From positions 74,359-93,750 of the forward strand of contig CAJTUD010000003.1 in the NCBI GenBank assembly GCA_910579725.1: a stretch of 19,392 nucleotides of DNA, read 5' to 3'. This document shows positions 7,110 to 14,050 of the stretch, in pieces. Each line of letters starts with the position of its first letter. Position 1 is the first letter of the stretch. The notes below the pieces were generated by a model. That model had not been told where the DNA came from, did not search any database, and saw nothing but the letters and a program-made list of their open reading frames with translations. Both the position numbers and the translations under genes were made by a program. The DNA is from an uncultured Oscillospiraceae bacterium (GTDB taxonomy: Bacteria; Bacillota; Clostridia; Oscillospirales; Oscillospiraceae).

Positions 7110-8342
7110 CTATTTCGCGAGGACCTTCTTCAGTCGTGCAAAACGAGGCAGGCCGTTCTCCTTCTTCATCTTGGTCTCGCCCTGGATAAGGGGGAGGGCA
7201 TAGTCGATAAAATCCTGGGTGACGCCGTTATGTTCGGCATTGATCCACTCAATAGGCACCTTTTTCTCGGTGTTGGCCACGTCGGTGAGATTGAACAGCT
7301 TGGTTTTGCAGACGTACTTGCCGCCCTCAACACACCGCTCAAAGCCAACCATCTTGTCGGTGAGGCCCGCCACTGCATTCTCCACGGCGGCTTTACCGGC
7401 CATGAAGGACTCATCAATGTCAGTCTGGCTGGCCAGGTGCGCACCGCAGCGCTGAAGCAAGCTCAGCTCAATTCCGCGGACCTTCGCGCCGGTCTCCTTC
7501 TTGATGATTTCCGCCAGCATGGCGGCCAGACCGCCCAGCTGCGCGTGGCCAAATCCGTCGGTGGCGCTTGTTTTGGCCTCGGAGACAAAAGAACCGTCGG
7601 CATAGTGGATACCCTCCGATACGGCTACCATGCAGTTGCCTTTTTCGGCATAGACCTTCTTGACCTCGGCGATGAACTTGTCCATATCAAAATCAGTCTC
7701 AGGAAGATAGATGAGGTCAGGACCAGCCCCCATGGCAGTGGCCAGACCAGAGGCGGCTGTTAGCCAGCCGGCGTGACGTCCCATAATCTCAACGACGCAG
7801 ATCATGCCGGTATCATACACTCTGGCGTCGTGGTAGACCTCCATGCAGCTGGTGGCAATATACTTGGCGGCGGAGGAAAAGCCGGGGCAGTGATCTGTAC
7901 CGAACAGGTCGTTGTCAATGGTCTTAGGCACACCCATTACACGGCACTCATAGCCGACCTTCTGCATATACTTGCTGATCTTGTTGCAGGTATCCATAGA
8001 GTCGTTGCCGCCGTTATAGAAAAAGTAGCGGACATCGTACTTTTTGAAGATCTCCAGAATGCGCTTATAATCCGTATCATCCACATCAGGATCGGCGATT
8101 TTATACCGGCAGGAGCCCAGAGCGGAGGAGGGGGTGTAGAGCAGGAGCTCCAGCTCATCTGCGTCCTCCTGGGTCATATCAATCAGGCGATCCGAAAGTA
8201 CGCCCTTGATGCCATGCTCTGCGCCATAGACTTTGGTGATGGATTCATTGTCCAAAGCGGTACGAATGACGCCGTAAGCGCTGGCGTTGATGACGGAAGT
8301 GGGACCGCCGGACTGACCGATAATGCATGCGCCTTTTAACAT
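7110..8342 (-). CDS. 6-phosphofructokinase, diphosphate-dependent type
   Basis: Cytosolic glycolytic enzyme making fructose 1,6-bisphosphate. With the start chosen here it has 410 residues. The nucleotide/PPi region reads GQSGGPTSV (9-17). The active-site loop is GGNDS (111-115) and the catalytic loop is PKTIDND (139-145), with base D143. In ATP-dependent enzymes the equivalent positions are GGDGS and PGTIDND. Asp in place of the second Gly (D114) and Lys in place of Gly (K140) are the known marks of PPi-dependent enzymes. N113 in place of the usual Asp is less common. Start choice: GGAGG at 8352-8356 is 9 bases from the ATG at 8342 and only 3 from the ATG at 8348, so 8342 (MLKGACIIG) is preferred. 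It is divergent from the aldolase gene. Confidence 0.93.
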   Translation of the reverse strand: MLKGACIIGQSGGPTSVINASAYGVIRTALDNESITKVYGAEHGIKGVLSDRLIDMTQEDADELELLLYTPSSALGSCRYKIADPDVDDTDYKRILEIFKKYDVRYFFYNGGNDSMDTCNKISKYMQKVGYECRVMGVPKTIDNDLFGTDHCPGFSSAAKYIATSCMEVYHDARVYDTGMICVVEIMGRHAGWLTAASGLATAMGAGPDLIYLPETDFDMDKFIAEVKKVYAEKGNCMVAVSEGIHYADGSFVSEAKTSATDGFGHAQLGGLAAMLAEIIKKETGAKVRGIELSLLQRCGAHLASQTDIDESFMAGKAAVENAVAGLTDKMVGFERCVEGGKYVCKTKLFNLTDVANTEKKVPIEWINAEHNGVTQDFIDYALPLIQGETKMKKENGLPRFARLKKVLAK

Positions 8343-8373
8343 ATTCATGTTCCTCCAGTATTTTTCGATATAC

Positions 8374-8398
8374 ATGGTTTTCTTGAAAGAAAAACCAT
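8374..8398 (-). promoter_or_regulatory. hairpin in the phosphofructokinase leader
   Basis: ATGGTTTT (8374-8381) and AAAACCAT (8391-8398) form an 8-bp stem, extendable by two pairs with a bulge. It sits between the proposed transcription start and the ribosome binding site of the minus-strand gene. It could affect mRNA stability or translation; no known riboswitch motif is visible. Confidence 0.45.
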
Positions 8399-8434
8399 CA
8401 AAAGAACTTTTCCGCAAAGCTTTGCTTTTTTCTT

Positions 8435-8463
8435 ATTATAGCAAGATTTTCCGGTGTTGTAAA
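8435..8463 (-). promoter_or_regulatory. sigma-A-type promoter of the phosphofructokinase gene
   Basis: On the minus strand, TTTACA (8463-8458), 17 bases, then a perfect TATAAT (8440-8435). The leader to the start codon is about 85 bases long and holds the hairpin at 8374-8398. Confidence 0.8.
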
Positions 8464-8653
8464 CTTGTTTTTTCGATAGATACCGGCGGATCCCGACCGG
8501 GTGGTTTCGTCCATCTTTACAAAGAATGGCACATCATGGGGAAGATGCTGGCAGCAGAGGCATTTCATGTCTTATGCCGGCATGTTCCGGTTCCGGCGGC
8601 AGAATATACAAAGTCCGTTCCATTGATCCTTCCACTTTTTTTGGATTTCCCTG

Positions 8654-8681
8654 TTGCAATCCGATGAAAATGTGGTAAAAT
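8654..8681 (+). promoter_or_regulatory. promoter of the aldolase gene
   Basis: TTGCAA (8654-8659), 16 bases, TAAAAT (8676-8681), then AAGGAGG at 8699-8705 before the ATG at 8715. The stretch from 8464 to 8653 between the two divergent promoters shows no gene and no clear structured element. Confidence 0.6.
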
Positions 8682-8714
8682 ATACCTAACTTCACCATAA
8701 GGAGGACTAGCACT

Positions 8715-9683
8715 ATGCCCCTTGTTACTACTACCGAAATGTTTAAGAAGGCTTATGACGGCGGTTATGCCATCGGTGCTTTCAACGTCAACAACATGGA
8801 AATCGTTCAGGGTATCACCGAGGCCGCCAAGGAAGTCAACGCTCCGCTGATTCTTCAGGTTTCCAAGGGCGCCCGCGCCTACGCGAACCATACCTATCTG
8901 GTCAAGCTGGTGGAGGCCGCCATTATTGAGACCGGCCTGCCCATTTGCCTGCATCTGGATCACGGCGACAGCTTTGAGACCTGCAAGAGCTGCATCGACG
9001 GCGGGTTCACCTCTGTTATGATTGATGCCTCCAGCAAGCCCTTTGCCGAAAACATTGAGATCACCAAGAAGGTGGTGGAATATGCTCACGACCACGGCGT
9101 AGTGGTGGAAGCTGAGTTGGGCAGCCTGGCCGGGGTAGAGGATGAGGTTCAGGTTTCCGCTGAGGATTCCTCCTACACCCGTCCTGAAGAAGTGGAGGAA
9201 TTTGTCGCCAAAACCGGCTGCGACTCTCTGGCCATTGCCATCGGTACCAGTCACGGTGCTTACAAGTTCACCGCTGCTCAGTGTACCCGCAACGAGAAGG
9301 GCGAGCTGGTTCCCCCGCCTCTGCGTTTCGATATTCTGGACGAGGTCGTCAGACGTCTGCCCGGGTTCCCCATTGTGCTCCACGGTTCTTCCTCTGTTCC
9401 GCAGGAGTTCGTGAAGATGGTGAATGCCAATGGCGGCAAGATGCCCGATGCGGTGGGCATTCCCGAGGAGCAGCTCCGTCAGGCCGCCCGCAGCGCCGTC
9501 TGCAAGATCAACATTGACTCTGATCTGCGTCTGGCTATGACTGGCACTGTCCGGCAGTTCTTCTGCGAGCACCCTGACAAGTTTGACCCCCGCGAGTATC
9601 TGAAGCCCGCCCGTGCTGCAATCAAGGAGTTGGTCAAGCATAAGCTGATTGACGTTCTGGGCTGCGACGGCAAGGCGTTCTAA
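8715..9683 (+). CDS. fba: class II fructose-bisphosphate aldolase
   Basis: Cytosolic zinc aldolase that splits fructose 1,6-bisphosphate into glyceraldehyde 3-phosphate and dihydroxyacetone phosphate, the step after phosphofructokinase. The 322-residue length is usual. Catalytic and metal residues are visible: D82 and H83 in HLDHGD, E134 in VEAELGS, H180 in GTSHGAYKF, and H223 in VLHGSSSV. The C-terminal KINIDSDLRLA supplies the substrate-phosphate and Asp/Arg contacts. The start is fixed by AAGGAGG nine bases upstream. It is monocistronic, with its own promoter and terminator, and is divergent from the phosphofructokinase gene, so neighbouring glycolytic steps are encoded back to back. Confidence 0.96.
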   Translation: MPLVTTTEMFKKAYDGGYAIGAFNVNNMEIVQGITEAAKEVNAPLILQVSKGARAYANHTYLVKLVEAAIIETGLPICLHLDHGDSFETCKSCIDGGFTSVMIDASSKPFAENIEITKKVVEYAHDHGVVVEAELGSLAGVEDEVQVSAEDSSYTRPEEVEEFVAKTGCDSLAIAIGTSHGAYKFTAAQCTRNEKGELVPPPLRFDILDEVVRRLPGFPIVLHGSSSVPQEFVKMVNANGGKMPDAVGIPEEQLRQAARSAVCKINIDSDLRLAMTGTVRQFFCEHPDKFDPREYLKPARAAIKELVKHKLIDVLGCDGKAF

Positions 9684-9721
9684 GACGGCTGTAAATAGTC
9701 TGATACTGCATTCGCAAAAGT

Positions 9722-9752
9722 CCGGACTGCCATTCAGGCAGTCCGGGCTTTT
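9722..9752 (+). terminator. Rho-independent terminator of the aldolase gene
   Basis: CCGGACTGCC (9722-9731) pairs perfectly with GGCAGTCCGG (9737-9746) around ATTCA, followed by GCTTTTATT. Confidence 0.92.
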
Positions 9753-10283
9753 ATTCGGGAAGTGGGGCTATGGATGATGAAGAACGGTTAATAACCGTTC
9801 CAGAGCAAGCTTCTTGATGCGGGTTTTCCTTTAAACTTGCTCATGAGATGTAATGTATAAAGGGTGGTTTCACCACCGAATACATTACATGGCTGGCGGT
9901 TCATTTGTGGCAAAATGACACAGGCTGGAAAGGCGGTAATCGATCAGCAGGAGGGAGCCGAAGTGGGAGCGTTTGGGGATGACCTGGGCGCTCCGTTCTC
10001 TTTTGCCGGCCCTCTGCGAAGAGCGCACTTACTCACCACCCGCAAGCTGGTGGTGGTATGGCCTGCGGCCATCGTGCGCCCTCCGGGGGCGGCTCCGCTG
10101 GGGGTGCCCTTCCCCTGCCGGTATATACCAGCAGACGCCAACAGCGGCTTGTGCATCGGACGCAGCCGCGCCGATCGCCGGGGGCTTGGGGGGCCGTCGG
10201 CCACCAACAAGCGGCACCGGGTATATACCGATGCATTGCTTGCTACTACTGTTAGTCCTACTGTTAGTGCCTATAAAAAGTGG
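9753..10283. other. 530-base non-coding block rich in inverted and direct repeats
   Basis: I see no convincing gene. Structures include GAACGGTT/AACCGTTC (9782-9800), the long imperfect palindrome at 9848-9890, and CACCACC/GGTGGTG (10034-10055). Also present are ATGGCC/GGCCAT (10058-10072), two copies of the palindrome GGTATATACC (near 10121 and 10220), and a tandem 11-base repeat CTACTGTTAGT at 10246-10256 and 10258-10268. The middle part (about 9990-10220) is markedly more GC-rich than the flanks. ORFs run through it in several frames on both strands, but none has a ribosome binding site or a protein-like composition. It could be a multi-copy intergenic repeat or a decayed element. Confidence 0.5.
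9848..9890. repeat. 43-base imperfect palindrome
   Basis: ATGTAATGTAT (9848-9858) and ATACATTACAT (9880-9890) are perfect 11-bp arms. Inside them GGTGGT (9863-9868) pairs with ACCACC (9872-9877) around three bases. There is no T-tract on either side, so it is not a terminator. Confidence 0.75.
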
Positions 10284-10312
10284 TTGAACATCGTTCGGAT
10301 TGGTGGTATACT
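10284..10312 (+). promoter_or_regulatory. promoter of the TPR-like membrane protein gene
   Basis: TTGAAC (10284-10289), 17 bases, TATACT (10307-10312). Transcription would start near 10319. Confidence 0.7.
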
Positions 10313-10363
10313 TGAACTGCATTAAATCGACAAATGATAGTACAAAACAAGGAAGTGCATGAG

Positions 10364-11047
10364 TTGAAACGCGCATTCAAGATAGTAGCCATAGGGGCGT
10401 GCCTTGGGATTGCCTTAGTCTTTCTGCAAAAGTTCTTTCAAATTGATGAAGATGTCTTTATGCATTGGTACTGGATTGCGGCTCCGGCTGTTGTGATAGG
10501 TGCTGTACTGGTCAACCTCTCTTATAATATATTCTATCAAAGCAAAGTGCGAAAGGCCGCCAAGTTACTGGGTGAAGGAAAACCACAGGAATATATCAAC
10601 AGGATGGAGGGATTGCTCAAAACCGCAAAAGGGCAAAATCTACGGAATGTCTTAACACTGAATCTAACTGCTGGTTATGTCGAACTGAAACAATTTGACA
10701 CGGCAATCCGTATATTGGAGGAGCTATCCAGCAAGCGCCTGATTGGCTCCACCGTGAAGGTAGTCCATCGGCTCAATCTCTTTATGAGCTATTTTGGCAC
10801 TGAACAATATGAAAAAGCGAAAGAGTTGTATGATAAAAACAGGAAGCTTTTTGAACAGTGCAGAAACAGCAAAATTTACGGTGCTAATGTTGCAATACTT
10901 GATATTCTTGTGACGATAATGAATAAGCAGTATGAACAAGCGAAAGAAATGCTTGATATGGCCTGTAAGCAATATGATGATTCTCGTTTTCAGAGAACAT
11001 TCTACGAAATTTCTGACATTTTAGAAAGTAAATGTCAAGAACCATAA
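10364..11047 (+). CDS. small membrane protein with TPR-like cytosolic tail, unknown function
   Basis: With the start used here it has 227 residues. Two hydrophobic segments (about 5-22 and 36-56) are followed by a soluble helical region. That region has repeated paired helices with the TPR look: NVLTLNLTAGYVELKQFDTA, YEKAKELYDKNRKLFEQC and YEQAKEMLDMACKQYDD. A scaffold or regulatory role at the membrane is possible, but I do not recognise the family. Start choice: the in-frame ATG at 10334 has no ribosome binding site and lies only about 15 bases after the predicted transcription start. The TTG at 10364 is preceded by AAGGA (10349-10353), so a TTG start is preferred; the longer form would add ten residues. 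Base composition is more AT-rich than in neighbouring genes, which may indicate transfer. Confidence 0.75.
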   Translation: MKRAFKIVAIGACLGIALVFLQKFFQIDEDVFMHWYWIAAPAVVIGAVLVNLSYNIFYQSKVRKAAKLLGEGKPQEYINRMEGLLKTAKGQNLRNVLTLNLTAGYVELKQFDTAIRILEELSSKRLIGSTVKVVHRLNLFMSYFGTEQYEKAKELYDKNRKLFEQCRNSKIYGANVAILDILVTIMNKQYEQAKEMLDMACKQYDDSRFQRTFYEISDILESKCQEP

Positions 11048-11053
11048 CACCCA

Positions 11054-11097
11054 TGTCGAAGGGGATTTCATCTTTTGGGGTGAAATCCCCTTCGACA
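11054..11097. repeat. perfect 17-bp inverted repeat
   Basis: TGTCGAAGGGGATTTCA (11054-11070), a 10-base loop, and its exact complement at 11081-11097. It starts six bases after the stop of the TPR-like gene, as a terminator would. However, AATGTTCTC follows on the plus strand and there is no T-run on the minus side either. It may still act as a 3' stabilising hairpin or be part of a repeat. The stretch 11100-11230 holds nothing else I can name. Confidence 0.8.
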
Positions 11098-11234
11098 AAT
11101 GTTCTCTTGAGAGAAAAACAAGGGAAAGGGACGGGTAAACAAAACTTAAAAGCCTTGAAAATACGAGACTTTGGGGAGATATTTGCCCCGGCGATTGACG
11201 AATCAAAGTTTGCTAAAAAATTCCGCGTACCCTC

Positions 11235-11263
11235 TTGCGTTTTGTTTTGGCATTTTGTATAAT
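11235..11263 (+). promoter_or_regulatory. promoter of glnS
   Basis: TTGCGT (11235-11240), 17 bases, and a perfect TATAAT (11258-11263). AAGGAG (11303-11308) precedes the ATG at 11318. I see no T-box leader here. Confidence 0.75.
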
Positions 11264-11317
11264 GACATACGTCCTTTGGGGGACAACTTCATAAATATAT
11301 GTAAGGAGCGTGACGAC

Positions 11318-13015
11318 ATGGCCGAGGAAAGCAAAGCCCCTATGATTGAGGAGGCTGAAAGCAGGAATTTTATCCATCAGTTCATCGACGAGGACATCGC
11401 GGAGGGAGGCCGGTTCCAGGGCATGGCCGTCCACACCAGATTTCCGCCCGAGCCCAATGGATATCTGCACATCGGTCACTGCAAAGCGTTGTGCATTGAT
11501 TTCGGCACCGCAGAAAAATATGGCGGTCTCTGCAATTTGCGTATGGATGATACCAATCCCACCAAAGAGGATACAGAGTATGTGGAAGCCATTCAGGAAG
11601 ATATCCACTGGCTGGGATTTGACTGGGGCGACCGTTTTTTCTATGCATCTGACTATTTTGAGAAGATGTACGAATGCGCTGAGGCGCTGATCGAAAAAGG
11701 ACTGGCGTATGTCTGTCAGCTGACGCCAGAGGAATTCAAAGAGTACAGAGGCGATGTGAATACTCCTGCCCGCAGTCCCTATCGGGACCGTCCCAAAGAA
11801 GAAAGTCTGGATCTGTTCCGCCGGATGCGTGCTGGGGAGTTTTCCAATGGCGCGATGACGCTGCGGGCCAGGATTGATCTTGCAAGCGGAAATTTCAATA
11901 TGCGCGACCCTGTCATATACCGTATCAATCATATGCATCATCACCGTCAGGGGGATAAATGGTGCATTTATCCCATGTACGATTTTGCTCATCCGATTGA
12001 AGATGCCATGGAGTGTATCACACACTCTTTATGTTCGCTGGAATTCGAGGACCATCGGCCTCTGTATGACTGGGTGGTCAATAACTGTGATCTGCCCAGC
12101 AAGCCCCGTCAGATAGAGTTTGCCCGGCTGGGTATCAATTACACCGTTATGAGCAAACGGAAACTCCGCCAGCTAGTGGAGGAAGGAAAGGTTTCCGGAT
12201 GGGACGATCCTCGAATGCCCACTCTCTGTGGTCTGCGCCGGCGGGGCTATACACCTGCTTCCATCCGCAATTTCTGCGAACGTATCGGTGTGGCAAAAGC
12301 CAGCAGCACAGTGGAATTTTCCTTTTTGGAGCACTGTCTGCGGGAGGATTTGAATGAAACCGCCCAGCGGGTAATGGCGGTGATTCGCCCGGTAAAGCTG
12401 ACGATCACCAATTATCCGGAAGGGCAGAGCGAAACCTTTGAAGTGGAAAACAACCCCAATCGTCCGGAGGACGGAACCCGCGTCATCACATTTTCCCGGG
12501 AAATTTTTGTGGAGGCGGAGGATTTCCTGGAAACGCCGGTTCCCAAATACAAGCGTCTGTATCCGGACGGTCCGGAGTGCCGCTTAAAGGGTGCGTATCT
12601 GATCCGGTGTACTGGCTGCAAAAAGGATGAAACTGGCGCCATTACTGAAATTTTTGCTACCTATGATCCTGACAGCAGGGGAGGAAACCCTGCTGACGGC
12701 AGAAAAGTGAAGGGCGCGACCATTCATTGGGTAGATGCCGCCACCGCCATAGAGGCAGAGTGCCGTCTTTATGACAACTTGTTTTCTGATTCCGCTCCGG
12801 ATTGCGCCGATAAAAACTTTCTGGACTGCATGAATTCTGGTTCTCTGGAGATTGTTTCCGGCTGCAAAGTGGAGGCTGGTTTGGCAGACGCGGTGGCTCC
12901 GGCAAACTTTCAGTTTATGCGGGTAGGTTACTTTTGCCTGGACAACAAAGACAGTCAGCCGGGGCACTTAGTCTTTAACCGCAGCGTTGGTTTAAAAGAG
13001 AGCTTCAAGAAGTAA
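11318..13015 (+). CDS. glnS: glutaminyl-tRNA synthetase
   Basis: Cytosolic class I aminoacyl-tRNA synthetase that charges tRNA-Gln directly. It has 565 residues, close to the usual size. The N-terminal Rossmann domain begins TRFPPEPNGYLHIGHCKA, with HIGH at 51-54. The second signature is VMSKRKL (277-283), the GlnRS form of KMSKS. The GlnRS-type C-terminal beta-barrel anticodon domain is present (for example TRVITFSREIFVEAEDF) and the protein ends FNRSVGLKESFKK. GlnRS is distinguished from GluRS by the PEPNGYLHIGH and MSKRKL forms. The frame is open upstream to 11171, but the ATG at 11318 has AAGGAG at proper spacing and fits the family N-terminus. The VTC-like gene follows 141 bases later with no clear terminator between. 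Confidence 0.96.
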   Translation: MAEESKAPMIEEAESRNFIHQFIDEDIAEGGRFQGMAVHTRFPPEPNGYLHIGHCKALCIDFGTAEKYGGLCNLRMDDTNPTKEDTEYVEAIQEDIHWLGFDWGDRFFYASDYFEKMYECAEALIEKGLAYVCQLTPEEFKEYRGDVNTPARSPYRDRPKEESLDLFRRMRAGEFSNGAMTLRARIDLASGNFNMRDPVIYRINHMHHHRQGDKWCIYPMYDFAHPIEDAMECITHSLCSLEFEDHRPLYDWVVNNCDLPSKPRQIEFARLGINYTVMSKRKLRQLVEEGKVSGWDDPRMPTLCGLRRRGYTPASIRNFCERIGVAKASSTVEFSFLEHCLREDLNETAQRVMAVIRPVKLTITNYPEGQSETFEVENNPNRPEDGTRVITFSREIFVEAEDFLETPVPKYKRLYPDGPECRLKGAYLIRCTGCKKDETGAITEIFATYDPDSRGGNPADGRKVKGATIHWVDAATAIEAECRLYDNLFSDSAPDCADKNFLDCMNSGSLEIVSGCKVEAGLADAVAPANFQFMRVGYFCLDNKDSQPGHLVFNRSVGLKESFKK

Positions 13016-13156
13016 TATTGGATTTATCTATTGGTTTTGCGCGGCTGTGTGAGCAATGCAGCAGGGAAATAGTGGCTATTCACAAATTGTTCAAATTCCA
13101 GTCATGACCAGTTCTTTTTCTTTGGTTATATTGATGACACCAAAGGAGGATTTCTC

Positions 13157-13828
13157 ATGACAACAAACCAGCTTCGCTTACGTCAGCTTCATTACCAGAT
13201 TACACCGGATGACTACAGCGCCTTACGAACCTGTCTCTCTGTTCATGCGGAGGAGCTGGAAGTCAGGAGTGTTCACACCATGTTTTTCACCAGCTACCGT
13301 GATCGGATTCCCAAAGATCCCATGGGGGAAATTCTGTCACTGGAACCCACAGGGCCGCGGTTTTCTCTGCACTATTATGATGACGATCCCACCTATCTGA
13401 TGCTGGAGAGGCGGCTGGATGAACAAAGCAGCAGTACTATGGTCGCGGAGGCGGAGTGTCGTGCGCTGCTGGCAGGGGAGACGGATTGGCTGCTGTACCG
13501 GCACGATCCGTTATTGCAGGAATTTCATGAAGGACTGACTGAACAGATGCTGCTGCCACAAATGCTGTTGACCTACCAGCGGGAGGTTTATATGGCGGAG
13601 GGGCTGGATCTGTGGGTAACGCTGGATACGGATATCCGCGCGTCACTACAGCATATGGATTTTCTGGACCCTTGGCAGCTGGAACGGGACACTATGGGAC
13701 AGAACGGAAAAATTCTGATGGAAATCAGTTACAGCAATCATATACCAGACAATGTATTTTGCATGCTGGAAGAAACTGCACCGCGCCGGCGGCTTTTACG
13801 AAGCGGACATTCCAAAGGGCGCAGATGA
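13157..13828 (+). CDS. divergent VTC-domain (polyphosphate polymerase-like) protein, probably not catalytic
   Basis: A 223-residue cytosolic protein that follows the outline of small bacterial VTC-domain proteins. Matching features are an N-terminal YQITPDDYSALRTCL, FSLHYYDDDPTYLMLERRLD (69-88), LLTYQREVY (137-145), LWVTLDTDIRASLQHMDFL (152-170) and KILMEISYSNHIP (185-197). VTC polymerases use a tunnel lined with Arg and Lys. The family FRIRYY motif is FSLHYY here, losing both arginines. The EVK of the last strand is EIS, losing its lysine. The opening RxExKY pattern reads RQLHY. R142, R161 and E189 remain. I therefore infer the fold with weakened or absent polymerase activity. The ATG at 13157 has AAAGGAGG upstream, and a strong terminator follows. 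The comparison is from memory of the family. Confidence 0.7.
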   Translation: MTTNQLRLRQLHYQITPDDYSALRTCLSVHAEELEVRSVHTMFFTSYRDRIPKDPMGEILSLEPTGPRFSLHYYDDDPTYLMLERRLDEQSSSTMVAEAECRALLAGETDWLLYRHDPLLQEFHEGLTEQMLLPQMLLTYQREVYMAEGLDLWVTLDTDIRASLQHMDFLDPWQLERDTMGQNGKILMEISYSNHIPDNVFCMLEETAPRRRLLRSGHSKGRR

Positions 13829-13847
13829 TCAGATAACGCGTAAACTG

Positions 13848-13885
13848 AACCGGCAGTCGGGCATTATACCTGACTGTCGGTTTTG
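13848..13885 (+). terminator. terminator after the VTC-like gene
   Basis: AACCGGCAGTCGGG (13848-13861) pairs with CCTGACTGTCGGTT (13869-13882), with two G-T pairs, around a 7-base loop. TTTTG follows. It lies 19 bases after the stop codon. Confidence 0.85.
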
Positions 13886-13900
13886 ATATCTTACTGGAGT

Positions 13901-13929
13901 TTGTGTACTCTTGACAGGCATGATATACT
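13901..13929 (+). promoter_or_regulatory. probable promoter of the recombinase gene
   Basis: TTGTGT (13901-13906), 17 bases, TATACT (13924-13929). The nearby TTGACA at 13911-13916 is only 7 bases from the -10 box and cannot act with it. The leader is over 110 bases long and contains the hairpin at 13972-14001. Confidence 0.5.
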
Positions 13930-13971
13930 TGAGAAAAGACAGAGAGGAGGACGGTCTGCCAGCTGATATAT

Positions 13972-14001
13972 AATTGAACAAAATAAAAATTTTGTTCAAT
14001 T
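13972..14001. repeat. inverted repeat, copy 2 of the TTGAACAAA hairpin family
   Basis: AATTGAACAAAAT (13972-13984) and ATTTTGTTCAATT (13989-14001) form a perfect 13-bp stem with a 4-base loop. CAGCTG precedes it at 13960-13965, as in the copy at 7013-7042. Here it sits in the recombinase leader, directly before GGAGGAGG (14003-14010). Confidence 0.7.
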
Positions 14002-14050
14002 CGGAGGAGGTGCGTACGCACTTTTTCCATACAGCCGCAGACCAGCGTTT

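Noticed and set aside
8565..9641. 358-codon minus-strand frame opposite the aldolase gene
   Set aside because: Antisense shadow of a highly conserved enzyme; no motifs of its own.
9859..9880. AGGGTGGTTTCACCACC resembles the AGGGTGG of a T-box leader
   Set aside because: The following ACCGCG-type complement and a terminator/antiterminator pair are missing, the GGTGGT simply pairs with its own ACCACC, and the next gene is not an amino-acid gene.
10246..10268. Tandem CTACTGTTAGT repeat as a possible CRISPR or plasmid iteron
   Set aside because: Only two copies of 11 bases with a one-base gap; no array, no replication or cas genes nearby.
9864..10325. 153-codon plus-strand frame in the repeat block
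   Set aside because: No ribosome binding site, composition unlike a protein, runs through several hairpins, and competing frames are open on both strands.
11171..11317. Upstream extension of the glutaminyl-tRNA synthetase frame
   Set aside because: It would run across the promoter, and the ribosome binding site and family N-terminus both support the ATG at 11318.
13911..13929. Perfect TTGACA next to TATACT ahead of the recombinase gene
   Set aside because: The spacing is only 7 bases, far from the 16-18 needed; TTGTGT at 13901 is correctly spaced.
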